Assembly: GCF_964199755.1 (NCBI RefSeq)
Contig: NC_133896.1
Coordinates: forward strand, 103,508,301 to 103,572,300
Length of the DNA: 64,000 nt
Direction: 5' to 3'
From: Larus michahellis
Taxonomy: Eukaryota; Chordata; Aves; Charadriiformes; Laridae
In this document: positions 11,696 through 24,254 of the stretch, piece by piece
Layout of the letters: the number at the start of each line of letters is the position of its first letter
How positions within the stretch are numbered: the stretch's first letter is position 1
Program-made: the position numbers and the translations under genes
Notes under the pieces: generated by a model
What the model was told of the DNA's origin: nothing
What the model saw: only the letters and a program-made list of their open reading frames with translations
The model's database searches: none

Positions 11696-14128
11696 AAATA
11701 TTTCAAGCTTTCTAGACAGAACATATGCATGTTATGTGCGAACAAAAATCTAAATTATCAGGATTTTTTCAAAGTAATATTTTGGAGAAAATAATTTAAT
11801 GGCTTTCCAAAATTTCATGGTTGGAAGCGTCTGGCTAAGTACATGATGATCAGGAGAATCATACTCATGTTTGTGAGAAACTGAAATAGCCTTACAAAAA
11901 TTACAATTCAGCCTGAATGGAAAACATTTATGAAAGAAAACTCCTTGAGTATAACTGCACACACAGCATACTTCCACTTCAGACAAAATACTAGAACCAC
12001 GGATTGCATTTCTGTATAGTGAAGACATCTAGTGGTTGAATCCATATCTACCTTAGCAAAGTTAGTCCCTAAGGGGTATGTTTCCTGGCAGTGTAATTTC
12101 TGCTTGTGTTGATGTAGAGTTCTCTGAAGTTTACACTAGGAACGTAATATTAGTAGTTGGTACTTAATTTCTGTATTCTTGTTAGAAGACTGTTTTGGGC
12201 TGAGTCCTTTGCTAACTGACTGAAGCTTTTTAATAAGACAAGGTTTTGTCTCTTCTCTACGGTGTTTTGAGATTGGTCTTCTGGGTGGATAATTCCTTTT
12301 GGTAACTTTGTGGAAGTACTCTGAACTGTAAGACAGGTACTGTCATATGTTAGCATTTCGGGAGAAGTGAGGTGAGTCAGAGTGGCAGGAAGGAGTAAGT
12401 ATTTCCTGTACCGCATACTGTACGTGGCTTGTGAGGATTCTTTACTTTGTATTTTCAATAGTAAATCTCTTAGGCGCTCATTTGTGGGTTTTGGAGCCGT
12501 TTTCTGAAAAAGGCTTTGGCAAATGTGACTTGTAATGCTGACACTTTATTATTTATAAATTATTTATTATTTATATTTCCTTTATCTCCTTTCAGCTTAA
12601 AAGTAGGGTTGTGGGTTTTTATAGCGGAGTATTTTGAGAATCTGCTGGAACATGGCAAAGAATCTGAATTTCTCACGTTTTCTTGTTAAGATTTTATTAC
12701 CTCCTTGAGATGTGCCTGGGAGCTTTTTTAGTTTTGTGATATTATTAAGTTATAAATGAGATCTTTCAGATCTCCAAACAGTAACTTATATTCTAATTTT
12801 TTGAGAAGATCAGTCCCTGAATTTGAGACACTAAAATAGTCTAGTTTTGCTTTAAAAGCATGTTTCAAAGAATAGTAAATACTTAGTAAATACAAAATAA
12901 CTATTTACCAAATAAAGAAATGAGATTCCTAATGTAAAACTGCATAACTAGGAGAGGGAGTAGCATATGCATTGAATTCAAGGTGAGATATCATTTGAAG
13001 ATGGCAGAAGAAGACGTCACTAGATGGCACCTATTTCCACTATCTGCAGTAACTCAGTAACTTCTTTGCTATATGCAAATCAGGCCTCAGCTGAATCCTA
13101 ACAGATAAAAAGTATTTCAAGAATTAAGAGAATTCAATGCAATTCATACATAATGATTAGCACAGTTCTGTGTGTGTTGAATACTATTTTCAGGAAGAGG
13201 CTCAAAAAATATGGAGTAAAATTCAGAGAGTCTTAAACACATGAGGATTTCTATCAATAGAAACTTTCTTCGCTTGATTCAGTCCACTTTGACATGTCTG
13301 CTGCTGCTTTACTGAAAGCAAGTGGAAAAAAAACCCCAACTGTGTAATGTTTCTTCTGTCCCACCTCAGTTTTTCTTCTGACAAGATGATGTTGTATTTT
13401 GGGGTTGCATTTTACCTGTTTGTGGGTGGTTAGACATTGGCCTCCAACCACATAGAGAGATACGGCATTTAGATAGCAGGCTTCAGTAAGTCTGATGAAA
13501 ATTATCTTCACTACACTACATGAAGAAGCTTTAGTATTTGCAAGGAACAACAATTTAGTCTACCTTTCAGTTCCTTGCCTGTCACTACTGATCAGGCAGC
13601 TTGCAGTAGTACGTGGTGCCACATGAGTTATGGGTCGCCCCTGCAGCCTGTTCTGATGTCTTACCACCCCAGATCCTTGCTAAAGGAGGGATTAGTTACT
13701 TCGTTTCTATGCAAGTTATTTCCTTTTTCCATAAAATGGGATTCTCTGCATCTCCCTGCTTTTTCCTCAGCAATTTCTGTTTAATAAGATGAGCTAAGCT
13801 TTGTTAAGTCAACAAACACATCTTGCACCAGCTTCTAAAATACAGATGGAGCATGGCCCGGACGTTCTCACAAGGGGTGTCAGTTCATTCAATACAGAGT
13901 TGGTTAAGAATCTACTCAGGGGTTTGATATACATAAAAAGCTTCCCTAAGTGTAAGCATGGGTATTCAAATTATAGGATGCCTCTTACGGTAATGACAGG
14001 CTTCAGAAATACGGGGAGGGAGGAAGCAATTTACAGCTAATTACGAAAGAATTAAAGTAAGGAGGTCTCATTTACTGCAGTGAAATCTAATACTGAATTT
14101 GGGAGCTATTCTGTACACTGAAGGACAG

Positions 14129-14180
14129 ATAAAAAAAAAACCAAACCAAAAAAACCACAACAAAAACACAAAAAACCAAA
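14129..14180. repeat. A/C-rich low-complexity tract
   Basis: A-rich run with interspersed C (AAACCAAACC and ACACAAAAAA style), of the same type as the tract at 4113-4180. Confidence 0.75.
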
Positions 14181-14861
14181 CACTTGAGGCAAACCAATAT
14201 ACAAAACCCACCTAAGAACCTCTAAAGGGCCCAGTTATTTTTCTTCCAGCTTTGAACAGAACTGCTGAATGATAGCCTCTTTCCACCGCATTGCTATAAC
14301 CTACTCTATTGGTTAGGAGAAAATGGAAGATTTCCTTATTTTCCTCAGGGACACAATAGTTCTTACTGAACAGAAGTATCAGATAGGAGGAAATAGTAAA
14401 AGTATCCACTGAAGGACAGAAGAAACTTCTACTGAATGTGTACTTGTATTTTAGTGTGTTCTCAGAGCATGTACAACATGAGTACTGGCCACTCCACTGC
14501 ACTATAGTAGTCCTCTGCTTTTTTTTCCCCTTCCTGTGCACAATTAGACAGGAGACAACACATAGAGAGATCTAAGTGCTTAAATACATCTAAAGCATGA
14601 ATACATTTAAATCGCTTGTGCTTGTTTAGCTCGGCTGAACGCAGGCTTTGCATACCAACTGAAACCGGTAATCTTCCTCGTGTCCTCCTCCAGGTCTAGC
14701 AGAAATCTAGCAAAATAATGTTCTTTTGCAAGAATAAATCTTCAAATGTTTTTGGCTTCTGAAACCTTAAGTGAGCGTGGAGTTGGGAAACTCAAAAGCT
14801 AAACTCAAAGGGACTTGAAATAGGGACTGCTGAAACTATTCAGCAATTGGTTATCATTTAT

Positions 14862-14926
14862 ATTTTATACTTAATTTTCTATTTTATACTTAATTTTCTA
14901 TTTTATACTTAATTTTCTATTTTATA
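14862..14926. repeat. 19-bp tandem repeat, about 3.4 copies
   Basis: The unit ATTTTATACTTAATTTTCT is repeated three times exactly (14862-14880, 14881-14899, 14900-14918), followed by a partial fourth copy. It is a short AT-rich minisatellite and likely length-polymorphic. Confidence 0.9.
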
Positions 14927-16615
14927 GAATAGAACTGTATTAAACATACTTAATAGATAACAATTAGCTTCAGGGGCAACTCTGGTCTTGAGGCTGCCCT
15001 CCGTCAAGCCTGACTGACAGTTGCGGTAGCTCTCTGTATCCTGTTTCAGAGCCTGCACCTTGTGCTTCTACTTGTGAGATATGCTCTCTGCTTTTGAATG
15101 TGAAAGAGGTGGCCTCTACCACAAGACCCACAAATTCCAAACCACTTGCAGAAAGAGAAAAGCAGTGGGATGGGGGAAAAAAAAATAAATCCTTACCTGA
15201 CTTAAGCAGAACCACCACAGATTGTCTGTCCTTCAGTCTCTGCTGTCCAGCCTATGTAAATGACAAATGTCAAACCTAATTATCAGCATAGATGTGGCGT
15301 AAAAGCAGTTACGTATACTTCATCCTAACGTATCCTCAATACGGGTTAAACAGTATGATTCACTTAGGAAAGTAAAATGTCATCAAAGGAATTCAGCACG
15401 GCCTAATTACTGAACTTTATATATATATACTTCACCTGATTCTGCATCAGCTTCCACACAAATCCTTACTGATACGTTGATTTTGCAAGTATACAGATGC
15501 TGTTACAAAGAGGAATTGTCCACACAAGAAAACTTTACAAAAAGGTGTGTTTATTTCTATTTCTATTCTGCTTTTCCATTTGGTATAAAGGCAACAAAAA
15601 GCAACTTGATCTTAATGTGCTGTGACCTGAAAATGAGAAAGTAATGATTAAAAAGCTGATGAGTCAAGAGGTTGCACAAGTTTACCACTGATCCATCGTG
15701 AGATGTCAAGCCAGATAAGAATTCAGGAAAAGGAACATGCAAACAATCAAACCTACAGTTGATAATCTGATGGGCTGATGTTATGTTTGCAATTTTCACG
15801 AAGTCCCTAAGGGAGACAGAAATCAAACTATGACCTTTTTGCAGATAGTTTGGAACGACCCGATTCTTCCACATTGCAGAAGCCCTTCCTGAAAAGACCT
15901 GAAGCATTAGGCAGCTGCAAGATCCTATACCTATAAATCATTTGCTGCAATGTCAAAATGCATAACAATTATTTCACTTGGTGTTCAATTGCAACAGAAG
16001 GCATAATTAGGGAATTTCTGCCACCATGAAGAAATTCATGCACTTGACCGGAAACAGGGGTTCTGTACAAGCAGTCCTGAAACAGACTTCAATGCGATTG
16101 TACAGATACATCAACAAACTGCTTCAACACATAGCTTGATATTATCTTAAGCTAGCATGTACATTCTTTAATTTTTCCTGTCACCATCCATTTCTACTAT
16201 CTTACATTAGCATTATACGTGACCTACCACATGTTCTTTATCCACTTCCTTGGCAAAATAAGAGATCATGCATAAATTCTATGAAAAAGGAATTCCTTTA
16301 TTTTTTTTAAAAAAGGACCATTTTTCCATTATGGAGTGAAAACTTTACAAAGTAAAGTATTTCTTTTCCAATAATATTTCAATATAAAAACTTAAATCAC
16401 TTATTCTGATCTTACTGTTCTAACAGGAAGTCTTGTGGCACTGCAGGACCCAGGTACTTTCAGCCTCACTCCACTATCTAATTATAAGTTCATCACTTGT
16501 TTAAATAAAGCCATTTCTTTGGCCACTTACCATCAGCAAAACACCCTTACCAGCAAACCAAATATAAAGCATCTTCACTAGCCCAAAAGAGACTAAACTC
16601 TAATAGCATTATTAC

Positions 16616-19600
16616 AATGAGCAGCTTTGTTAAAAAAAATTTATTTTGAAAGTTAGACACAACCTTAAAATTGTACAAAGACAACAAGCACTCAAATTAC
16701 ACAAAGAGTTAGCAGTGAGTACAATGTGAACACAACAACAGTGAGTCTTGCCCCTCTTTATATGTAAATATAAATAGAGATTATCCTTGCCAAACTTCCA
16801 GCTTTTTTTTTTTTTTTTCCCCTGAAAACCAGCTCATTATGCTGCAAAACCTAGCAGGGAGCATTTCACTGTTCAGTTCAGCAGAATTGTTAAAAGGGGC
16901 TCTGGCTAAAAATAGTCCTTCTATCATGAGAATATCCCATACTTTGCAGAACCAAGTTTCTCTCTCAATTGAAAAACAGCTTTCCCTTTCATTATGATGA
17001 GTATTTCACCTCCTCTAGGGACCTGCCAAATTGCAGGCTTCAAAATGCTTAAAAAATATTAGAATTCACTCATGTTTTTTCATTTTCAAGAACATGCAAG
17101 CTGAAACTAACATGGTGCATACATGTAAGTAGTCAGAAAACCAAGAATGTTCCTGTTTGTATTTTACTCTTTGAAAGTGTTGTTCCAAGAAAAGCACTTT
17201 GGAGTAATTTTAGCTGTTGAGTTGGCTAAATTAATACAAGTACACGGTCATAGAAGAAAATATTTCTTCTTTTTCTCCTTTTTTTTTTTTTTATATTACA
17301 CTTAGAGCTTAGAATATATTAATAAAACCACCTAACAAAAAGTATCCCGTATAGCCTGTCCCTACTTACGTATGTAAAATGAAAAGCAGACGTCGTTACC
17401 ATCCTTCCTTTACTTCTGAGAGTACTCTTTACAGGAAATACATCGAAAAATAATGCAGAAAATAAAGGAAAACCCCACGGCGACTGTTAAACAACCTAGC
17501 CACAGCCTCAGGGATTAGTTATTACTTAGGTTTAGGTATACCAGAAAACTTCCGCTGTAAATCTTCCCTAAGATCAACAGCAATTTATGCTTTATCCAAC
17601 TATAGCCACACTGGCAAAAATTATACTCTGAACTTGAGTTTTTGCAGGACTCTATTCCAAGACTGAGTGGAGCCATTTTTACTTTTAAAGAAAATACGTG
17701 TAAGTGTCTTGTTGATGAGCTGGGTTATGTCCATGAATATAAACTTACTTATTCATTATTCTTTCTAGAGTACCTGGAAGTGCTTTATTTTTCATTGCTT
17801 TACTCCATTATGAACATTTGTTGCAATGGTGGATCAGTATCTTGATTTTTCAAAAAGCTTGAAAAAAGTTGTGGCTTTTTTTTTAAACAAAAATTTCCCT
17901 TTATTAAGACACCAGAGTCCTACAAACTGTTGTGCATTGGAATTAAGTCAGTTCCATTCAAAATCATGATGACCAATTTTTGCTTCCAAGTTGTTGTGAG
18001 TTGGTAGCCTATGGCTGCACTGATAAGGTTCCTCACCAGGCTCGTACCCTCTGCAGTAATTCTGCTTAAAAAATAAATTGGTATTAGAATAATTATTGAA
18101 AATACGTACAGAATTGTATTAATTCTGTGAATTGAGGCTCTGTACACGAACTGCTCTATAAGTAGAGTAAGCTTTTGAGAACCTAAGTGTTCTAATATCG
18201 CTTTGCCTCATTGAAAATGGCTGGTTTTCTTTTTTTAACGAAAGCTGTTGACATTGCTAACTTTTATTTTTATGTAAAACCGTATAAATGAAAATAACTT
18301 GATTTTTTTTTCAGTTGTGCAAGAGCGTATTTAATGTAACCATTAAGCTCTTAAAAATGTCTGTCAGTTTGCCAGTCAAGGGAAAAACATACAGCATTGA
18401 ATCCTATATAAAATGGTTATGGGGCGCAGCTTGTGAAATCCCATGATAGGAAGAACTGAGCTACCTAGCCCAAATTCATGCCATATAATCATAGCATCTT
18501 CTCTAGATGCTTTTGTCTAATGGAAGCCTGTTTTCTCGATACTCCGTTGTTTTTTGTTTGCTTCAATTCTAAGATTGCATTTACAAGGTAAAAAAAAAAA
18601 GAAAAATAAAAAAAATTAAAGCAAGGACATCGTTTCACTGTAATGAAACGGCAGCTGTAAAAGAACGCTTTCAGTTATTACCAGGACAGAAAAAGCTATT
18701 GGCAGTGTACCTTTCACTTGGCTTAAGAAGATTTATAAAACAGTTCTAGTCCAAGGCAGTTCATGATCTTAAGCTAAACCCAAGCTTGTGCAACAGCAAA
18801 CAATATTTTGGAAGGCATATTTTGATATCTAGGATTAGAGGAAAAAAAAAAATTACTACTGTTATTTCTGTCTGAAGTTCTAAACCAGCAACCAATATCA
18901 TTGACAGGATTGCTATGACTGCATGGAGCCCTGCTAGCTTCAACGGAGGCCAAAGGTGCAGCAGTGTACCACATACCCGTGTACTGGTACAGATGGATAG
19001 GCAGCTTTCTACTTTTTAGTTTCGTCTGTTTATTCAAACAGGTCTCATAGCAGAAGGCTACATGACAAGGTTATAATGTAACCCAAGTGCATTTCGGTAG
19101 AAGCTAATTGCACAAAAACCAGTTGTTACTAATTATGTAAGTCTCTCTCAATCCAGCAAAAGAGACTACTCTAGAAATAGCTAGGGAAAATAGCTACAGA
19201 AACAAAATATGCAAGTTATTTGTCTCATTTTAGCAATTACTTAGCATTGCTGAAAATATATGGAATAAAAGAAATATTGAGAAACAGATACTGTGAAACT
19301 CTACTGGGGAAAAGGTGTTGAACAGAACAACCGGCTCCACCTGAGGGAGTTCAAGCATGCTTACACCATTGTATCCACGGAGTGGAGGGTTTCTGTGCTG
19401 CTTGAAGATGCTTGGCACATCCCTGAACCCAGAGCATCTCAAAGAAATCTAGAGCAAGCAAAACTTGGCTGTATTCCAGCACTCTGCACAATGCTCCCTC
19501 ATTCCATTCAAAAACTTTATAGAGCATTTACATCAAGAGGACTATTTGGCATAATAATTTAGAATAGATCAGTAATCGTTTACTAGATTTCGGAGAGGGT

Positions 19601-20827
19601 AACATTATTGAAATTCTGCAGTTTCCCATTTCACTTTTTGCCAGACCAGTAGATGTGGCCTTGGCTCAGAAGAAAGAAATACAGCCCAGGTCTGTAATTC
19701 CAGTATAGCTTCAAAGTATACGCACTTTCCTACTTGCACTTACAGGTATTGAATAACCTTTGCAGTAACTATTTTGAAAACTATTTTAATCACTTTACCT
19801 CCTTTGAATAAAAGGCTGAGGACAAGGCCAGAGATGTAGAGGACCTTCAGGGAAAGATGGAGGAGCCTCTTCTTCTGTGCATTGTAAAAAAAACTTTCTC
19901 AACTCTGCAATTTAGCGCCTCCCCCACCCCCAATTTAGATTTAGCATCCTTTGTCCTGCTAGTAAGAAAAAGGCATTAATCCTCTCTACTAAGATTTTGG
20001 CCCAGTATAAGTTTTACTTGCCAGCAGCTGCACTGCAAACCACGCTCAGTTACTGGTTTGTCTACTCCACTTTCAAAGATTGGCACTGAAACTGAAGGGG
20101 ACATGTTAAACCAAGACAATGAAATAGCAATTTTAAAAAGGCGGGCATGGTAAACCTGCAGAACTCCTAGCTTTGTGAGAATAGTGGAGTTCAGAGGTCA
20201 ATACAAGAGACTGGTTAATTAAGCTAGATAATGGAATACATACACAGTTGCATCAAATAGGATAAGGGAGTATTCTAGAAGAAAAACATTTCCCATTTTA
20301 GAACATAAATCAGACTTGATTAGGAATTTGCAATAATCCTCCCCCAACAGAGCAGTTATAGTTTAACTAACCATTCTACAGCTTCTTGCATTTCAAATGT
20401 GCAGCACTTCTTCTTGGTCACTCATGGTCAGGACACTGGACAAAGCAATCCACTGACATGATTAACAGTCCCTATCATGTCATCTTCCTCGTATATTTAG
20501 ATGCACAGTTTAGGCAGGTGAGGTCCTCCATCCCAAGTGCCTTTTTCTTAGCGTCAGTTACAGCTGGACTGAACATAGATAAAGTGTATGCCAGGTACAT
20601 TCCCCACATTCATCATGAGTTCTACATCAATGTAGCTCCAAAGTCTACAGCAGGGTTAGCAAGAGCCTGTGGCATACCACTAAGTTCACAAATAGATTGT
20701 CATTTCTACAATAATACAAAATAGCTTGTAAAACCAATATGTAACACTGTATATATGCATGAATATAAAAATAAACCACACCATCAATATGTAAAACTTC
20801 ACAACGATGATGAAAACAGTTTTCTTC
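16616..20827 (-). other. CGGBP1: CGGBP1 3' UTR (inferred extent)
   Basis: The minus-strand sequence after the CGGBP1 stop codon has no further long coding frame and no evident splice site, and it reaches a plausible poly(A) signal at 16640-16645. That gives a 3' UTR of about 4.2 kb, roughly eight times the coding length. This fits my recollection that CGGBP1 transcripts are several kilobases long with a short coding region. The exact 3' end is an inference, since other AATAAA hexamers lie within it and beyond it. A plus-strand open frame at 20386-20724 is antisense to this region and is not supported as a gene. Confidence 0.6.
16640..16645 (-). terminator. Candidate poly(A) signal of CGGBP1
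   Basis: The minus strand reads AATAAA here. It is preceded about 30 bases upstream by TGTACAA, which contains the UGUA type bound by cleavage factor Im. It is followed by an A/U-rich stretch and then U-rich sequence. Cleavage would fall at about 16615-16630. Its position agrees with the expected length of the 3' UTR. Confidence 0.5.
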
Positions 20828-21331
20828 TCAACGGTCTTCAGTATTGATGAGTTGGTTCTCATTGTCATACCCATCAGGCAGGTATGCTTTCCTTAGCTGG
20901 TCTGACTTAGGTATTGAACTGCCATTCTTGACATAGCGGGACAGGAAGGCTCGCACAGACGGATGATCAGCCTTCTCAAGTGGAATATTAGCTTCCAGGC
21001 ACATTTTCACAAAGTCCTGGATGACACTAGTTTTCTCTGTCTGGGCAGTACTGTTGCACTGAAGGGAGGCAGTCAGAGTCCTTTGCTTCTTCCTGACGTT
21101 CTGTTCTTCAAACTCCGCCTTTCGCTTTGTGTGTGTTTTAGACTTGAGGTGGTCATTGATCGCGGACTTGCGAACGTGATTCAGAACCACATTGCAGGAA
21201 GTACAGAAGAGTTTTCCTCCATCTTCGTGCAGCTCACTTCCAAATTCAGTTACACGATCCTGAGGAGTTACGTACAAAGCAGTCTTCGAGCGGTTACGTG
21301 ACGGAGCGGACTTCACTCCAAATCGTTCCAT
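20828..21331 (-). CDS. CGGBP1: CGG triplet repeat-binding protein 1
   Basis: A complete 167-residue frame, the same length as mammalian CGGBP1 as I remember it, and recognisable along its whole length (for example SKTALYVTP, LHEDGGKLFCTSC, LKSKTHTKRKAEFEEQNVRK, IQDFVKMCLEANIPLEKADH, LPDGY). The family is known as a small nuclear protein that binds unmethylated CGG repeats, including those of the FMR1 5' UTR, and that derives from a hAT-type transposase. A BED-like zinc finger uses Cys43, Cys46, His61 and His67. A basic nuclear signal lies at about residues 69-84. The start is the ATG at 21331-21329 in a good context (ACAATGG). A frame extension to 21343 begins with TTG and is not a start. The whole coding region is in one exon, whose acceptor lies just upstream. 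The final residues differ from the mammalian ones, which I recall as variable. The gene lies head to head with ZNF654. Confidence 0.97.
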   Translation of the reverse strand: MERFGVKSAPSRNRSKTALYVTPQDRVTEFGSELHEDGGKLFCTSCNVVLNHVRKSAINDHLKSKTHTKRKAEFEEQNVRKKQRTLTASLQCNSTAQTEKTSVIQDFVKMCLEANIPLEKADHPSVRAFLSRYVKNGSSIPKSDQLRKAYLPDGYDNENQLINTEDR

Positions 21332-21365
21332 TGTTGCCTTCAATAAACTTTACCTGAAAGATGGA
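21332..21365 (-). other. CGGBP1: CGGBP1 5' UTR start of coding exon and splice acceptor
   Basis: On the minus strand a pyrimidine-rich run followed by CATCTTTCAG ends at 21354, so the coding exon most likely begins at 21353 and carries about 22 bases of 5' UTR before the ATG. The remaining 5' UTR must come from one or more upstream non-coding exons toward the CpG island. Confidence 0.75.
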
Positions 21366-23229
21366 AAAAAAAATACTGTTAAAGTCTGCTCCTGATTTCA
21401 ACCAAATAGTTCTGGATGCAATCTATTCAATATCCAATACAGCGCTTATTGACATCTAAAAGATAATTACATGTAAGATACATGTGTGAAACTGTTATTG
21501 AAAGGTTCTTCATCTTTAAGTCCAAAGAACTTAGGAGACTGAAGTTCCTGATGGGTCAGAGTAAAATACTTTTTAGCTTCTACAACTACAAAGCTCAACA
21601 GAACCTTCAAAACTCAGTCTGTTCATTACTGAAAAGTCAAATAGAAAGGCTTTTTGTTTTTTCTTGAAGAGTTTTTGTCCTTTACTCTTTAAGGTAAAGG
21701 GTGCTTTCTTCCTAGTATTTTCAACATACTTTACAGTTTCTTAGTTCTGTTGAGTTTCTCTGTTTACTTCCTGAAAATACCTATTATCTCTGTTAGCAAA
21801 AACTCAGTTGTCCAAATATCAGGCTAGAAGACTTCTACTGTCACTTACAAAAGCCAGCAAAAAAAAAAACCCCAACAAACAACCCAACAAACAAAACCAA
21901 ACCAAGAAAACCAAACCTGAGCTTTGTCAGCACTCATTTGGGAACATCCCTCGCTTTTGCCCCAGCTCAAACTACAACTATTAGATTGAACCTTAACTAA
22001 GAGTCAAAAGCAAATCAGCAAATCATTTTGTCATTGCAACTAGAGACTGGTGAACCATCCTAACGTGAACAGAAAATCGCATACATTTCAATGTAAAATA
22101 AGAACCTGCCTTTTCAAAGACAACTTCTCTGAGGAAGGTAACTGTTAACCAAGAGCTGGACACTTTTTAACATCACTCTAAATTACAGCATGTTACCAAA
22201 GCAGGCAATAACCTAGTTGAGTGTACTAAAATCAAATAGGACCTACTTCTTTTTTTGTTGTTGAGAAATAGAGTAGCTGGTGTAAATCTCAGCCAAGATA
22301 ATTTAAGTCCTTTTCAAAGTAAAGTTGAAGTCAAGAAAAAGCGCTGAGGTTCTTTGAGCAAAATGACCGTTCATTACATTAACTACCCACTTCCTTATCA
22401 AGAAAAATGGCAACAGCTGTTTATTAAAAATATATTTTGGCAAATACTTAGAGGAAATATAATAGGTTGCCTGAGCCTTAAGTTATGGGTATGAATGACT
22501 TGGAAGAATTTTATATTGCCAGTGCTTATAGGGTAGACTGAGAGATCAGAATACCTCTAGACGTATTATTCCCTGTACTTATTTTGTTAGACATACAGAG
22601 TTTGCTGTTGCAACACTTTAAAAGACCAGAATTTCCAAACTAACTATAAGTTGAGCTTGTCCAGCTCTAAGGACTGAATGGAGTTTCTGCTGTTCAGAAT
22701 GCCTTTTGCTTGCTCTGGAAAGAGAGTAAAGGAATGGAGAATTCAGTCTTCACAATTGCCTTTTTTCTTAAAACATTGCTACAGTAAGAGATGACAACCT
22801 TTTGGGAAAAAAAAAAAAAGGAGACAATGATCTTGCTGTTAGCAAATTTCCTAGTTAATTTTTTGCACTATCTGCTACTACTTTCCAGAATGGTAAGTCT
22901 TGACTGATACTGCACAACACTACACACTAAGATAAACAATCTATTTTTCTTTCTTTTTTTTGCTTCATGCAATTTATCCCCATGAGTTTCCTCAGCAACC
23001 GTTTCCTGAAATCAAGCGGAAAACCTTAACCCAACATAAACTTGTCGCTCGGGCTTCTGAGACATCAAAACAAATCCCCTACCAAACTCGGCGTTTGCCC
23101 TTATGCTTTGACAAAATCCGCAGGAATTCTGTCAGCAGCACAACTACTGAAACACGGGATTTTTGGTGTTGTGTTTTTTTGGGCTTTTTTGTCTCAAGTT
23201 GTGGCATGGATTCTTTGATGCCTACTAAT
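21366..23229 (-). other. CGGBP1 5' UTR intron (sequence without a supported gene)
   Basis: AT-rich sequence between the CGGBP1 coding exon and the CpG island. It holds an A/C-rich tract at 21859-21917, which is T/G-rich on the CGGBP1 sense strand, and no exon that I can support. An additional non-coding exon of CGGBP1 could be hidden here. A frame at 22960-23235 on the plus strand is not recognisable as a protein. Confidence 0.5.
21859..21917. repeat. A/C-rich low-complexity tract
   Basis: AAACCCC, AACAAAC and AAACC units over about 60 bases. On the minus strand, which is the CGGBP1 sense strand, this is a T/G-rich tract. Confidence 0.75.
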
Positions 23230-24050
23230 GCCTGAACTCCTGGGGGCTGCCGGGGAGGGTGGCGGTGCCGATGGGGCAGGCAGGACAGACAGCCGGGGCG
23301 GTGGGTGCCCCGGGGAAGGCGGGTGAGGACGCCTCGGCTAAAAACGGCATCCCCGGGGACAGACCCACCGCGCTGGGAGGGGGACCCCGCGGCCGAGCCC
23401 CGGCAGCCCTTCGGGCGGGGAGGAAACATAGGTCTGGATCGCCGACCGCCAAACAGGTTTCGCCGGCACCAGGAGCCAGGACTCCGCGCGTTTATTCCCG
23501 GGGGTTTGGTCACCGGATTGACGGCGCCATTTAACCCGTGAAGGCCTCCCAGGACCGGCGAGGCCCACCGCCCGCCTCCCCCTCACCCCAGCCTCGGGGG
23601 ACTGAGGGCCCGGCCCGGCCCCCAGGCCTGGGCGATGGCAGACAGGTGCGGCCCCCTTGGTCCCCCCGCGCCGCCCCGCTCCTTCCCCCGCCCGCCACGG
23701 CGGGTGTCTCCACGGCCGAGCCGGGAGGCGCCGCCGCTCCCTCCTCTCCCCTCACCGCCCGACCCCCACTGGCGGCTGAGCGCGGCCCCGGGCGGGCCCC
23801 GCCGAGGAAGCAGCAGCAGCACCGCCCGCCCCCTGCCAGGCGCTGTTACCCGCTCCGGCCGCTCGGCCTGGCCGCCCCCGTTCCTTCTAGCCGCCGCTGC
23901 TGTGCCGAGGGCCGCCGTGCAGCCAGCGCCGCAGCCAGACGGACCGACCCACCCTGGCGCCCGCGGTAGGCGGGACCTAGCAACCCGCCTAGCAACCGCC
24001 GCGCCCGCCCCGCCACCGCAGAGCGGCCGAGCGGGAGAAGCCCTTCAGCG

Positions 24051-24103
24051 ATTGGTTCCCCCCCGGCCCGGGCGCGCGGAGACGGGCGGGGCTTTCGCCC
24101 AAT
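24051..24103. promoter_or_regulatory. CCAAT boxes, proximal to CGGBP1 side
   Basis: ATTGG at 24051-24055 (a CCAAT box on the minus strand) and CCAAT at 24099-24103, with GGGCGGGGC GC-box sequence between them. These are typical NF-Y and Sp1 type elements of a TATA-less divergent promoter. Confidence 0.6.
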
Positions 24104-24254
24104 TAGAGGTGGGAGGCGGGTTGAAGAACCGTGATGGAGACGCCCCCGGACCAGTCAGAGCGCGGGAGGGCGACGGTGGCGTCTAGCGGACGGCGGCTTT
24201 GGCCAGTCGTCGGCAGGAGGCTGCGGAGGAGGGTGTAACGGACGGGGCGAGCAG

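Larger units (their letters stand above)
11696..16615. other. Intergenic DNA downstream of CGGBP1
   Basis: No gene is supported here. The region holds an A/C-rich tract (14129-14180) and a 19-bp tandem repeat (14862-14926), both listed separately. It lies 3' of CGGBP1, and some distal part could still belong to longer CGGBP1 transcripts if the poly(A) signal at 16640-16645 is bypassed. Further minus-strand AATAAA hexamers exist at about 16297 and 15550. Confidence 0.55.

Noticed and set aside
20386..20724. Plus-strand open frame of 112 codons
   Set aside because: It is antisense to the CGGBP1 3' UTR, with no recognisable domain, promoter or splice sites.
20963..21301. Plus-strand open frame of 112 codons over CGGBP1
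   Set aside because: It is the antisense shadow of the conserved CGGBP1 coding exon and shows no family resemblance.
21332..21343. Four-codon N-terminal extension of CGGBP1
   Set aside because: The extension begins with TTG, not ATG. The ATG at 21331 has a good context and gives the family length of 167 residues.
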